A DNA stretch of 64,000 nucleotides from Candidatus Hydrogenedentota bacterium (GTDB lineage: Bacteria > Hydrogenedentota > Hydrogenedentia > Hydrogenedentales > JAEUWI01), in contig JACPGE010000106.1 of NCBI GenBank assembly GCA_016182605.1, positions 62,001 through 126,000 on the forward strand, read 5' to 3'. Of the stretch, positions 18,677 through 27,366 are shown one piece after another. Every line of letters starts with the position of its first letter. The first letter of the stretch is position 1. Both the position numbers and the translations under genes were made by a program. The notes below the pieces were generated by a model. It was not told where the DNA came from, made no database searches, and saw only the letters and a program-made list of their open reading frames with translations.

Positions 18677-18695
18677 GCCCGGCGCTATGCCGGGC
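18677..18695 (+). other. Perfect hairpin between gspG and gspH
   Basis: GCCCGGC and GCCGGGC form a 7 bp stem around a five-base loop, seven bases after the gspG stop. There is no T-run, so it is more likely an mRNA 3'-end stabiliser or attenuator than a full terminator. Confidence 0.5.
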
Positions 18696-18741
18696 CCAAC
18701 CCTGGAGCGCGCCGGCGATCCGGCGCGGTGAGCAGCATCCC

Positions 18742-19626
18742 ATGACGGATCTCCCCATAGCCCCCAAGGGGAACACCGGCGGTGCGCCGCATGCCGCGCT
18801 CCTGCCGCGGCGTCATGCGCGCGCAGGTTTTACCCTGCTGGAACTCTGTGTGGTGATGTTCATCATCGCGCTCGTGGCGGCCATCGCCGTGCCTTCTTTA
18901 TTGCCGGCCATCGTCTTCAGCGAACTCGAAGGCAGCGCACGCCACCTCGCCGGATTCGGACGCGCCATTCTGGCGGAGGCCGCCTTTCAGCGCGAGGACA
19001 TTACCATTCGCTTCGACATGGATGCGCAGCAGTATTACGCGATCCGGCTGGTCTATCCGCAGGATGAGGCCGGTGGTGAAGGGGAAGGCGAGGGCGAAGT
19101 CGAGGAGGATCAGTGGGCAAAACTCCGCGAATTGCAGGAGGCGGGAAAAGTTCCCAAGGGCGACAGCCTGGCGGAATCGCTGGCAAGCGGCAAAGAAAAC
19201 GTGTACCCGGAGGACTTCGATCAGGAACTGGCCGACCAGCAGATGCAGGATCGCGTCTACCGCTATGCGCGCAGCCTTAACGAGGCCCGGGCCAGGAACG
19301 TGAAGCATGAGGACAGTTTCCTGGAGGAGGTGGGCCCCCTCTTCGACAAGGAATACGCTTCCGAAGAAATGCAGCCCACGGAAGAGGAACTGGGCGGCCC
19401 CACGCTTGGGCGCAGCCGCGTGCCTGAAAGTGTGACGGTGGATACGATCGAAATCGACGGCGAAGCGTTGCGCAAAGGGGTGGTCGAGTTTCAGGTGGGC
19501 ATGCTCGGATTCACCCAGGAAGTGGTGTTTTACCTGATTAACGAAGACGGCGACGCCTTTACCGTGGTGTGGGACCCCGTTTCAGGCAACACCAACGCCG
19601 CCATGGGCGACAAGAAACCTGTATGA
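18742..19626 (+). CDS. gspH: Minor pseudopilin GspH-like, with a large acidic insertion
   Basis: 294 aa, far longer than usual GspH proteins (roughly 150-200 aa). The N-terminal signal is RAG^FTLLELCVVMFIIALVAA with Glu(+5). Position between gspG and gspI and the domain start DITIRFDMDAQQYYAI support GspH. From about residue 112 a highly charged stretch begins with (Gly-Glu)4 and continues through EVEEDQWAKLRELQEAG and EEMQPTEEELGG before the fold resumes at SVTVDTIEIDGE. The stop overlaps the gspI start by four bases (ATGA), which suggests coupled translation. The symbol rests on position and signal, not on close similarity. Confidence 0.75.
   Translation: MTDLPIAPKGNTGGAPHAALLPRRHARAGFTLLELCVVMFIIALVAAIAVPSLLPAIVFSELEGSARHLAGFGRAILAEAAFQREDITIRFDMDAQQYYAIRLVYPQDEAGGEGEGEGEVEEDQWAKLRELQEAGKVPKGDSLAESLASGKENVYPEDFDQELADQQMQDRVYRYARSLNEARARNVKHEDSFLEEVGPLFDKEYASEEMQPTEEELGGPTLGRSRVPESVTVDTIEIDGEALRKGVVEFQVGMLGFTQEVVFYLINEDGDAFTVVWDPVSGNTNAAMGDKKPV
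19075..19098 (+). repeat. Short repeat encoding (Gly-Glu)4 inside gspH
   Basis: Four GGN-GAR units open the acidic insertion of the GspH-like pseudopilin. They are the same linker coding type as the arrays at 3053 and 5930. Confidence 0.8.
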
Positions 19627-20090
19627 GCGCACACCGCACGAGAAGCGCGCAGCGCGGATTCACCCTCATGGAAGTGCTCTTCGCACTCGCCATTGTGGGC
19701 ACGGCGTTGTTCGTCCTTATCAGCGCGCATCAGACCGCCCTCGGCCTCCACATCTCCATGGAAGAATCCATCGTGTTGCGCAGCCTGCTGGAGCAAAGCG
19801 TGGCCCAGGCCGAGATTGGGGTGCTCGCGGGGGAACTGAGCGGCGGCGGAGACTTCGGTTCACGCTTCCCGGAATACAGTTGGAACTACGAGGCGTTGCT
19901 CCCAGCCGAAGACTCGCTCTTGACCTTGTACCAGGTGTCGGTCTATATCACCGGGCCCGACATCGAAGAATCCAGGGAGTTCTTTGTTTTCGATGGCAAT
20001 GACGTAGAGGCCGTGCAGCCCGGTTCCGGCGCCAGCAATAATAAGCAGAAGAACACCAACAAGAACCCGTCTCCAGGGCCCAAGCCATGA
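19623..20090 (+). CDS. gspI: Minor pseudopilin GspI-like
   Basis: 155 aa from the ATG that overlaps the gspH stop. Prepilin signal QRG^FTLMEVLFALAIVGTAL with Glu(+5); the MEVLFALAI form is typical of GspI. The C-terminus is a polar Asn/Lys/Pro-rich tail. It is expected at the pseudopilus tip complex with GspJ and GspK. Its stop overlaps the gspJ start by four bases. Confidence 0.85.
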   Translation: MSAHRTRSAQRGFTLMEVLFALAIVGTALFVLISAHQTALGLHISMEESIVLRSLLEQSVAQAEIGVLAGELSGGGDFGSRFPEYSWNYEALLPAEDSLLTLYQVSVYITGPDIEESREFFVFDGNDVEAVQPGSGASNNKQKNTNKNPSPGPKP

Positions 20091-21004
20091 GCCAAGGGAA
20101 CCGGCATAGCCCATTCCGCGGCGGATTCACGCTGGTGGAACTCCTCGTGTCCATCACCATCCTGGTCCTCATAGTTTCGGTCGTATCCGGCGCTTTTCTC
20201 TCCGTAACGAGCACCATGGATCTCGCGCGCACTGGCGCCGAGCGGCTTCGATACCGCCAACTGCTCTACCGGATCGTTACCGAGAACCTTTCCGCAGTCT
20301 ACGCGGACGCCGCCACGCAACGCTCCGATTTCCAATTTCTCGGCGAGGATGAGAGTGGCGCCTTTGGCGACGCGGACCGGCTCAGTTTTTGCACCTCCAT
20401 GAGCATGCCGGGCGCACGCGCGTTGCCGGGCATCCTGCGCAAGGTTACGTTTGAGGTGGTGAACGAACGCGAGGCGGCCGCCTTGGGCGATACCGGATCG
20501 GGCGCCCTCGCGGTGGACGCCGCCGCGTATGAAGAGAATGCGGAGGCGCTTCAAGGGCAGACCCTCGTCATTACCATGTCCCCCCTCAACACCACGGAGT
20601 CCTTTCTCGACAAGGATTCGGGCGCCTCCAAATCCAATGCGGACCGTGCCAGCGAAGATGTGCCGGCCGATCGGGTCTACATCCGGAAGATACCCGTGCG
20701 CAGCGTCAATTTCACCTATTGCCGCGGCGAGGATCTGGAAGACGAGTGGGACGACACATGGGATTCCAATGAGGAAGGGCGCATGCCTTGGGCGGTGAAG
20801 GTCAGTGTCAATTTCGCCCGCACCGAGGAGGAGTACCAGGAAGATATCGCCTCGGGCATCAGTTTTGATGAGGAAGCGGATTTTGAGATGGTGGTGCCCA
20901 TACCCCTGGGCGCTGCCGCACTCAACCCCATGGCCGACCTGAACCACTTCCGCCCCTTCGAAGTGGAAAAAGGCGATGGCACCTTCGATTTGAACACCTC
21001 ATGA
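20087..21004 (+). CDS. gspJ: Minor pseudopilin GspJ-like
   Basis: 305 aa. Prepilin signal RGG^FTLVELLVSITILVLIV with Glu(+5), then a long globular domain. It is larger than the typical GspJ (about 200 aa). The LRYRQLLYRIVTENLSAVY helix and the order I-J-K support the call. It overlaps both neighbours by four bases, so gspH to gspK are probably translated as one coupled group. Confidence 0.85.
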   Translation: MSQGNRHSPFRGGFTLVELLVSITILVLIVSVVSGAFLSVTSTMDLARTGAERLRYRQLLYRIVTENLSAVYADAATQRSDFQFLGEDESGAFGDADRLSFCTSMSMPGARALPGILRKVTFEVVNEREAAALGDTGSGALAVDAAAYEENAEALQGQTLVITMSPLNTTESFLDKDSGASKSNADRASEDVPADRVYIRKIPVRSVNFTYCRGEDLEDEWDDTWDSNEEGRMPWAVKVSVNFARTEEEYQEDIASGISFDEEADFEMVVPIPLGAAALNPMADLNHFRPFEVEKGDGTFDLNTS

Positions 21005-22281
21005 AGCATCCGCACCTCCCATATTGCAGCCGGGCGCATGCGCCCCTGCAAAGCATGCCCCGCGGCGCGCGCGCGGAACATGGCGAGCGCGGCGTGGCGC
21101 TCATACTCGTGCTGGTCTTCATCGTGCTGCTCAGCGTGCTGGTGGTGGAGTTCAACTACGAAACCCGGGTAGAGGCTTCGTTTGCGTTGAATCAGGAGAG
21201 CGAATTTGACCTCAGGCTCGCGGCACGGTCCGCCGTGGCCCAGGGCATGTCCCTCTTGCAGCAGGACCTTCTGGACGCCAAGGAGTTTGGCGAAAACTAC
21301 GACAGCCTGATCGACTCCTCCCGCTGGTCGGACGGCCTCCCGTTTCAGCCGCTGGGGGATGCCCAGATGCGCACCACCATTTCCGATGAGTTTGGCAAGA
21401 TCAATCTCAACGCCCTTTTCTATCTGGAGGACGACGTGCAAAAGCCGCGCGTGTGGCTTCAGGAACTCCTTCTGACCCTGTTGACCGTGCGCGCCGAGAC
21501 CGGCCAGTTCGAGAACGATCCCAAGGTCGTGTCCGATTCCATCCTGGACTGGCTGGATTTCAGCGAAACCGGAGATGAAGAAGAGCGGGACGATGGTGCC
21601 GAAGACGACTTCTATGAGAATTCCGAGATTCCCTACGCCTGCAAGAACGGTCCCATGGACACCATCGAAGAGCTGCTGCTCATCCGCGGCATGACCCCCG
21701 ACTTTTACTATGGCGATCCCACCCTGGATCCGCCGCAGTTGCCCCTCAACGAATACCTGACGGTGCACGGCGATGGGCACGGCCGCATAAACATCAACAC
21801 CGCCCTGCCGGATGTGCTTGCCGTATTGGTGGATCATTTTGGCGGTGACCCGGCGGATGCCGGGGAGATAGAGCTGCAGCGGAGCGAAACGCCCCTGCAA
21901 GACGTGGCCATGATTGAGTCCCAGTTCGGAGTCTTCCTGCCGGAACTTCTATCGGGGCAGCAGGGGCAGGGGCAGGGGCAGGGCGGCGGGAACAGGCCGC
22001 CCAGACCCCAACCGGGCGCGGGCGCGACGAGTAACGAGACCTATGACGACGTCTTTGTGGTGTCCAGCGCGATCTTCCGTATCTATGGCGATGCCATGCT
22101 CGAAGAGGGCGTGGCCCGGCTGGAAACCTTTGTGCTCCGGCAGCCCCTGGACGAAAACCTGCTGCCGGGCATCACCACGGACCAGATCGCCCACACGGAT
22201 GCCATGCTTCAGGCGACGGGAGTGAGCGCAGCCTCACCCGAGGAACAGTTTCGTATTCTAGACTCGAAATTTATACAATAG
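21001..22281 (+). CDS. gspK: Minor pseudopilin GspK (tip protein)
   Basis: 426 aa with a long N-terminal leader before GERG^VALILVLVFIVLLSVLVVEF. The prepilin segment lacks the usual Glu(+5), which is characteristic of GspK at the pseudopilus tip. The large globular domain has the family features EFDLRLAARSAVAQG, ISDEFGKINLNALF and INTALPDVLAVL. Near residue 320 a Gln-Gly repeat (GQGQGQGGG) precedes the last domain, a low-complexity loop like the Gly-Glu runs elsewhere in the operon. Confidence 0.92.
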   Translation: MKHPHLPYCSRAHAPLQSMPRGARAEHGERGVALILVLVFIVLLSVLVVEFNYETRVEASFALNQESEFDLRLAARSAVAQGMSLLQQDLLDAKEFGENYDSLIDSSRWSDGLPFQPLGDAQMRTTISDEFGKINLNALFYLEDDVQKPRVWLQELLLTLLTVRAETGQFENDPKVVSDSILDWLDFSETGDEEERDDGAEDDFYENSEIPYACKNGPMDTIEELLLIRGMTPDFYYGDPTLDPPQLPLNEYLTVHGDGHGRININTALPDVLAVLVDHFGGDPADAGEIELQRSETPLQDVAMIESQFGVFLPELLSGQQGQGQGQGGGNRPPRPQPGAGATSNETYDDVFVVSSAIFRIYGDAMLEEGVARLETFVLRQPLDENLLPGITTDQIAHTDAMLQATGVSAASPEEQFRILDSKFIQ

Positions 22282-22333
22282 CCGCTGTTCCGGGCGGCTG
22301 GCCCGGCACTTAACCCGGTGTGGAGAGTTCTGA

Positions 22334-23779
22334 ATGTTGTTCAGTGCAAAAGTGGGCGCCATCGAAATCGCGGGCGACGAGGTCCGCGTGGCCGTGGCGA
22401 AAGTGGGGGGGAAGCAGCCCCAGATTCTGGAAGTGGCCTCGTGCCGGGCGGAATACACCGAGCCCGAAGCGCGCTTCGAGGCCATGGCTGCCGCGCTCAA
22501 CACCGCCCTCGACCAGTTGAAGTCCAAGCCGGTGCTCTATGTCCTCTGTGCGAATTGCATGTACAGTGTGGTGCGCACGCTCACCGTGCCCTTCCGTGGC
22601 CGCAAGGTGGCCGCCGCAGTGCCCTTTGAGCTGGAGCCTTACCTGGCCTTTCCCATTGAGGAATTGATGCTCGACTACCAGGTCATCCGCGAGTCCGGCC
22701 GCGAAACGGAAGTGCTCGCGGTGGGCATGCGCCGCCAGCAGGTCGATGAACAATTGGCCCTGCTCGCCGCCGCCAGTATTGACGTGGACGCCATCAACCT
22801 CGACGTAACCGCCATTACGGCGCTGTGGGCCGCGCGCGTCAAGCCGGGCAAGGGGCTGCACGCCCTGCTCCACGTCCGCGATACCGGCTCCACGCTGGCC
22901 ATTGTGCAGCAGCGAAAGCTCATCTATTTCCGCCACCTCACTTGCAATGCCGAGCAACTCCACGAAGACGCCGGGGTGCTTGCCCGCGAAGTGCAGAACA
23001 CCCTGCGCGCCTTCCTCACGCAGAAACAGGGGCCCGACGCCTTGTCCGGTCTCTACGTCACCGGCGTGGAATTGACGCCCCAGGCCAGCCAGCGCCTGTC
23101 CGAGGCTGCCCGGGTGCCGGTGCAGTCGGAAGTCTTGCTTCAACGATTCCGCGGGGGCTCCAAGGTGGCCGCGAATCACGAGATCGCGCACAACCGCTGG
23201 GAGGCCGTGGTGGGCGCGGCCCACGCAGCCGCGGGCGGCGCCTTCTTCCTCGATTTCAAGCCTCCCGAAGAAGCGATGCATGGCACCCTGCGCGCGGTGG
23301 TGAACCACCTGCTCTATTCCTCGTGTCTCGCGTTGTTCGGCCTGCTCGCCTGGGCCTTCTATTACCACCAGAGCAAGGTGCAATACGAAGGCCGCATCGA
23401 AGCCCTGCAACAGGAACTCGAATCCATCAATCAGGAAAACGACCGCCTGGAAGCCACCGGGCTCGGCATCGACATGGCCATGTTTCAGGAGGCGAACCAG
23501 CTCGATATCCTCAAGGAGATCGGTGCGCGCGTTACCACGGACAAGGTCACTGTCACCGTCGTCCGGCTGCCTCCGCCGAACCTGCGCGAAAAATCCGGCT
23601 GGATCAGCATCCAGGGCACCGCGAGCGATACCGACGCTCTCAATCAGGTTCTCGCACAGTTGCGGGAGAGCACCCTCTTCCGCATCGATGAAGAACCCGC
23701 CCTCAGCACCGAAGGCGGCATCACGAGTTTTACGATCAAGGCCTTCGCCAAAGAGGTGACCGACGATGAAACAACTTGA
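22334..23779 (+). CDS. gspL: Type II secretion assembly protein GspL-like (PilM/PilN-type actin fold)
   Basis: 481 aa, with GGAGAG seven bases before the ATG. The N-terminal half (to about residue 310) is an actin-like PilM/GspL domain (KVGAIEIAGDEVRVAV, LTVPFRGRKVAAAVPFELE, LLHVRDTGSTLAIVQ). One membrane helix follows near 325-345 (YSSCLALFGLLAWAFYYH), then a coiled-coil (EALQQELESINQENDRLEA) and a small periplasmic ferredoxin-like domain. This is GspL architecture, linking GspE to GspM. It overlaps gspM by 14 bases. Confidence 0.88.
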   Translation: MLFSAKVGAIEIAGDEVRVAVAKVGGKQPQILEVASCRAEYTEPEARFEAMAAALNTALDQLKSKPVLYVLCANCMYSVVRTLTVPFRGRKVAAAVPFELEPYLAFPIEELMLDYQVIRESGRETEVLAVGMRRQQVDEQLALLAAASIDVDAINLDVTAITALWAARVKPGKGLHALLHVRDTGSTLAIVQQRKLIYFRHLTCNAEQLHEDAGVLAREVQNTLRAFLTQKQGPDALSGLYVTGVELTPQASQRLSEAARVPVQSEVLLQRFRGGSKVAANHEIAHNRWEAVVGAAHAAAGGAFFLDFKPPEEAMHGTLRAVVNHLLYSSCLALFGLLAWAFYYHQSKVQYEGRIEALQQELESINQENDRLEATGLGIDMAMFQEANQLDILKEIGARVTTDKVTVTVVRLPPPNLREKSGWISIQGTASDTDALNQVLAQLRESTLFRIDEEPALSTEGGITSFTIKAFAKEVTDDETT

Positions 23780-24290
23780 ACTGGATCGCGGGGAACGCCT
23801 GGGCCTGCTGTGCGGGGTGATCGCCCTGATCTTCGTGATCTTTCTCGCCGTATACATTCCCCTGGGCCCGAAGAAGCAGTTTGACCGCGCCTACGCCCGC
23901 GTGGTCTCCCTCACCAATGACATCGCCTCCGCCAAGGTGGACAAGAGCGTCATCGAAGAGCAGCTTGCCAGCGAAGAGGCCCTCAAGAAACAGTTGGAAA
24001 GCCGCAGCCAGAATTTCGATCTCTTCTCCTTCATGAACCGCCTGTTGAAGGAACAGAACATCCTCGCGCGCGCCACCGTGGAAAACACCCGCGCCGCGCG
24101 CAACCAGGCCGAGAACGAGGTCATGGTAGACGTGCAGATGAACGGGGTTTCCCTTGCGGAAGTGGTGAATCTTCTCCACACGGTCTACGCCTCGGAGAAT
24201 TTGGTGCGCATGTTCAAGATGGAGATCCGGCCCATGGCCCGCGACGAAGGCCTGCACTGTGAGATGACCTTCATGACCGTGCGTGTATAG
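23766..24290 (+). CDS. gspM: Type II secretion protein GspM-like (PilO-type)
   Basis: 174 aa. A short cytoplasmic start precedes one membrane helix (LGLLCGVIALIFVIFLAVYI, about residues 13-32). A coiled-coil (VEKSVIEEQLASEEALKKQ-like) and a compact periplasmic domain (AENEVMVDVQMNGVSLAEVV) follow. This fits GspM or its type IV pilus relative PilO as GspL's partner. The overlap with the upstream gene and the last position in the run support the role. It ends head-to-head with a minus-strand operon 24 bases away. Confidence 0.82.
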   Translation: MKQLELDRGERLGLLCGVIALIFVIFLAVYIPLGPKKQFDRAYARVVSLTNDIASAKVDKSVIEEQLASEEALKKQLESRSQNFDLFSFMNRLLKEQNILARATVENTRAARNQAENEVMVDVQMNGVSLAEVVNLLHTVYASENLVRMFKMEIRPMARDEGLHCEMTFMTVRV

Positions 24291-24314
24291 GGGCCGCGCC
24301 GGACGCCAGGCGGA

Positions 24315-25502
24315 CTACCGGCCGGCCTGCCCAACGGCGGCGTAGATGCGCACGTGTTCCCGCGCAATGGTTTTCCAGGAGTAGCGCTCCAGCACCACAT
24401 CGCAAATAACCCGATAGCGCGCCCGCGCGCCCTCGTAATCCCCGAGTACCGCGCGCATGCGCGCCGCGAGTTCCCCCGCGTTGCCCGGCGGCACCGTCCA
24501 CGCCGAGTCACCATTCACCCAGTCGGGCAGGCCTCCCACCCGGGAGACTATCGTGGGCACGCGGTAAGGAAGGAGCTGGGCGCCGACCGCGCTTTGCGCA
24601 TCGAAGTGGGTGTAGGGCAAAAGCAGCAGGTCCGCCGCAGTGATAATGGCGGGAATCTCACCCGCGGGAATGTACTCCAGGCGCGTGTGGACACGGTCTT
24701 CCAGGCCATGCCGAGCGATGCGTTCCGCATAAGGGCTCCAATCCAGCCAGGGCTTGCCGCAGATGTGCAATTGCGCCGCGGGAAACTCCGCCTTTAACTG
24801 TGCAAAGGCCTCGATAAGGTGGTCGACGCCCTTGTACTCGCGAATGATGCCGAAAAAGAGGAGTACCTGCGCATCCCCGGGAATACCAAGCTGCTGCCGG
24901 GCCCCGGCGCGTGTGAGACTGCGATCGATGTCCGTGAACACGCCCATCGGCAGGACGCAGGTCTTCGATTCGGGCAGGTGATAGTGCCGGTGAAGCTGCT
25001 CCCGGTTTTCCGCACTGTGCACGATGACGCGATCGGCCAGGCCATAGATCCAGGCGCTTGCCCGCAAAAAGGTCTTGTTTGGTTCGTGGGGCAACACATT
25101 GTGCCCGGTGACGACGACGGGCTTGCCGCGCAGCTTCATCACCAGGAGGAAGAGCAGGGTGACCGGGGCCAGGGGCAGGCTCCACCACTGCGCGTGAAAG
25201 ACATCGCAGGGCGTGGTGAGCGCCTGCCAGAGCCAGCCGAGAGGGTGGTACCACGCGAGCCGGTGGCTCAGGTGAAGATGCGGGGCCTGCGGCACGGACT
25301 TGGTGGGGTCCATGGCTGTCTTCACGCCGGGGAAGAGCGCCGCGGGATACATGGCGCGAAAACCCACGGCGTGCACCGCGATCTCCTGGCCGAGCGCAGC
25401 GGCGAGTTCCCCGCAATAGTCGTGGATGCCCTGGGCCTGCGGGGGGAAAGCGCCCAGCAGCGCAACGCGCAGGCGAGGTGGATTGCCGGGTTCCGAGTTC
25501 AT
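24315..25502 (-). CDS. Glycosyltransferase family 4-type protein
   Basis: 395 aa with a two-Rossmann (GT-B) layout. The N-terminal domain includes LGAFPPQAQGIHDYCGELAAAL, and the HAQWWSLPL and VTGHNVLPHE segments are typical of the acceptor side. The C-terminal domain has FFGIIREYKGVDHLIEAF and the donor-binding EX7E-like region (PYTHFDAQSAVGAQLL ... PTIVSRVGGLPD). Such enzymes move sugars from nucleotide donors onto glycans or lipids. It is last in a four-gene minus-strand operon, 41 bases after the ATPase gene. Donor and acceptor cannot be read from the sequence. Confidence 0.88.
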   Translation of the reverse strand: MNSEPGNPPRLRVALLGAFPPQAQGIHDYCGELAAALGQEIAVHAVGFRAMYPAALFPGVKTAMDPTKSVPQAPHLHLSHRLAWYHPLGWLWQALTTPCDVFHAQWWSLPLAPVTLLFLLVMKLRGKPVVVTGHNVLPHEPNKTFLRASAWIYGLADRVIVHSAENREQLHRHYHLPESKTCVLPMGVFTDIDRSLTRAGARQQLGIPGDAQVLLFFGIIREYKGVDHLIEAFAQLKAEFPAAQLHICGKPWLDWSPYAERIARHGLEDRVHTRLEYIPAGEIPAIITAADLLLLPYTHFDAQSAVGAQLLPYRVPTIVSRVGGLPDWVNGDSAWTVPPGNAGELAARMRAVLGDYEGARARYRVICDVVLERYSWKTIAREHVRIYAAVGQAGR

Positions 25503-25543
25503 GAGCAGGATTGTACCCGATCCGCGTCTGCGGAAGGCGGCGC

Positions 25544-26128
25544 CTATCGCGCGGCGTGGTAATCGTAGAGTTCGAAAAAGACCTCGCGCAGGTTTCCCTT
25601 GCGTCGAAGGAGCGTCTGGTGCGCCAGATTGCGCACGCTGGCGTCACATTCCGGGGCCAACTCCTTCAGGAGGGCGTCCAGCAGGGGGGCTGAGGTCTCG
25701 CAACGGTAGACTTCCGGCAGGCGCCCCGGCGCGTGGCACGTAACGATGAATCCCCGGAATTTCCGCGTGCGCCATTTCACGTAGCGCCAGGAGAGCGGGC
25801 CCAACTGTTCTGCGCCATCCAGCAGGAAGATGGTGTCTGGGCCGCAGGCCAACAGTTGATTCCGGACCTGGGAGAGCGCGCCGCGCCGGTTGTCACTGTT
25901 CAAGAAACCATGCGCCACTGCCAGGCCCCGGCTCCGCAGGTGGGCGGCAATCCGTTCCAGCAACGTGGTCTTGCCGGCGCCGTGTGGCCCGGTGATGGCG
26001 CCGCAAAACCGAAGCGCCTCCAGCCGCGCACAGAGTTGCGCCCACGCTTCCTCCGGCATGCGGTAGGGAATTGCGTCAATCCGGCGCGCGGAAAAAGGGT
26101 TGTCCGCCGGGCGCATCCGTGCGTGCAT
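25544..26128 (-). CDS. Small P-loop ATPase (AAA/ExeA-like)
   Basis: 194 aa, starting at the ATG whose last base begins the stop of the upstream gene (ATGA overlap). Walker A GPHGAGKTTL lies near residue 42; the Walker B strand TIFLLDGAEQLG follows near 95. A possible sensor region (GFIVTCHAPGRLPEV) and a C-terminal helical lid (NLAHQTLLRRKGNLREVFFELY) complete a compact AAA-type module. The closest general type is the ExeA/TniB-like ATPase that senses a target and loads a partner. It is tightly coupled to the arrestin-like gene, so the two products may act together. Function unknown. Confidence 0.75.
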   Translation of the reverse strand: MHARMRPADNPFSARRIDAIPYRMPEEAWAQLCARLEALRFCGAITGPHGAGKTTLLERIAAHLRSRGLAVAHGFLNSDNRRGALSQVRNQLLACGPDTIFLLDGAEQLGPLSWRYVKWRTRKFRGFIVTCHAPGRLPEVYRCETSAPLLDALLKELAPECDASVRNLAHQTLLRRKGNLREVFFELYDYHAAR

Positions 26129-26505
26129 CACCCGAGTTCTTCCACCTCTTGGGGCAGCCGCACTTCGGTCTCCCACGGTGACACAAGCACGTCCAGCCGG
26201 TGAAGATCTTCGCCGTTGTCGAGCAGCAGCTCGATGGCCCAGTGCAACGTAATGAGTTTGCCGGAAAAACTGTAAGGCCCGTTGGGCAGGGTCAACTCAA
26301 AGGGCGCTTCATAGATCGCTGAGGGGTGTTGCGCCTCAATCCCGGAAACAATGCCCATGTCGGAAGTGCCCCGCCCTTCCGTGCGCCACAGCAGCGTGAG
26401 CATGGCCCGGCCGGGCGCCTGGGCACAATCCCATCCATAAACGCCGCGCACGGTGTCCCCGGGGGCAAAACCAGTCTGATCGTTGCCGGTGCGTATGTAC
26501 AGCAT
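26128..26505 (-). CDS. Small arrestin-like beta-sandwich protein, function unknown
   Basis: 125 aa. The pattern GDTVRGVYGWDC, LTLLWRTEGRGTSDMG, FELTLPNGPYSFSGKLITLHWAIEL and LDVLVSPWE resembles the N-terminal arrestin-like fold found in small bacterial proteins of unknown role. There is no signal peptide. AAGGG lies seven bases before the ATG. It starts 15 bases after the MBL gene and overlaps the ATPase gene, so the three are probably one transcript. Fold assignment is from pattern recognition only. Confidence 0.6.
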   Translation of the reverse strand: MLYIRTGNDQTGFAPGDTVRGVYGWDCAQAPGRAMLTLLWRTEGRGTSDMGIVSGIEAQHPSAIYEAPFELTLPNGPYSFSGKLITLHWAIELLLDNGEDLHRLDVLVSPWETEVRLPQEVEELG

Positions 26506-26520
26506 ACAAAGCCCTTGTCC

Positions 26521-27189
26521 TTAATCGTGGCGCAGTCCAGAAACGAAACGCTGCAATCCATCCGGATCGCGCCAGGGCGGCCCGTGGCCAAAGCAGACCA
26601 GTTTCGGGTTCAGCGCGGCCAGTTTGCGCGCCGAGTTGCGGTTCATCGCCGGGTCCACCGTGAACAGCGTGGGCGGTTCGTGGAGCCCTGTTTGCGTCGT
26701 GATCAGGTTCATACCGTTCAACACATCGCCCAGTATCAGCAGCCCGTCGCGCTCCCGCCAATACGCCACCTGACCCGGCGAATGGCCCGGCGCATCCACA
26801 ATCTGGAAGCCCGCCACCTCGTCGCCCTCTTTCAGGCGGCGCGCCACGGGATGCGGCGGCCCCGTCCAGAACTGGTACTGTGCGCTCGTGTTCCAGTTGT
26901 ACGGAATCGTCTTGGAGTAATCGCCGGTCTCCATGGCATCCGCATCGTTCTCACCGCACCACAAGGGTGAGCCCAAGGCCTCGCAGACGGCATGGCTCGC
27001 GCCCTGGTGATCGGGGTGTGCATGGGTGAGCGCGTGCGCCGTGACCGTGCGCCCCGCGATTTGCCGCAGGATACGTCCCCGGGCCAGGCGCGTGCCCGCG
27101 TCGAGCAGCACATCGCCGATTAGGTAGATATTGATCGCGTAGCGCGGAAAGCCCTTTAAGAGAAAGATGTCTTCGGCAATCTTTTCCAT
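26521..27189 (-). CDS. Metallo-beta-lactamase-fold hydrolase
   Basis: 222 aa from the ATG eight bases after GAGG; a longer in-frame extension upstream is rich in Arg/Ser and is unlikely to be translated. The metal-binding motif THAHPDH is followed by a second-site His (DAPGHSPGQVAYW), a metal-bridging Asp (LLILGDVL) and a last His (VCFGHGPPW). This is the glyoxalase-II-like MBL pattern for a two-metal hydrolase. It is first in the operon with the arrestin-like, ATPase and glycosyltransferase genes. Substrate unknown. Confidence 0.85.
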   Translation of the reverse strand: MEKIAEDIFLLKGFPRYAINIYLIGDVLLDAGTRLARGRILRQIAGRTVTAHALTHAHPDHQGASHAVCEALGSPLWCGENDADAMETGDYSKTIPYNWNTSAQYQFWTGPPHPVARRLKEGDEVAGFQIVDAPGHSPGQVAYWRERDGLLILGDVLNGMNLITTQTGLHEPPTLFTVDPAMNRNSARKLAALNPKLVCFGHGPPWRDPDGLQRFVSGLRHD

Positions 27190-27366
27190 GGCGGGATCCT
27201 CATTGCGAACGGTAATCCATCCTAGTAGATGCGCCAACACGAAGCAAGCAGCATGGCCGCCGCGGGATGGAACTGCCCGGGAACTTGGCCGTACTATACA
27301 CACTACAGCACTTGCCCGCGAAGCGGCCACCGCGCGCCGCCGCACTGAATACTACGGGGATCCGCC

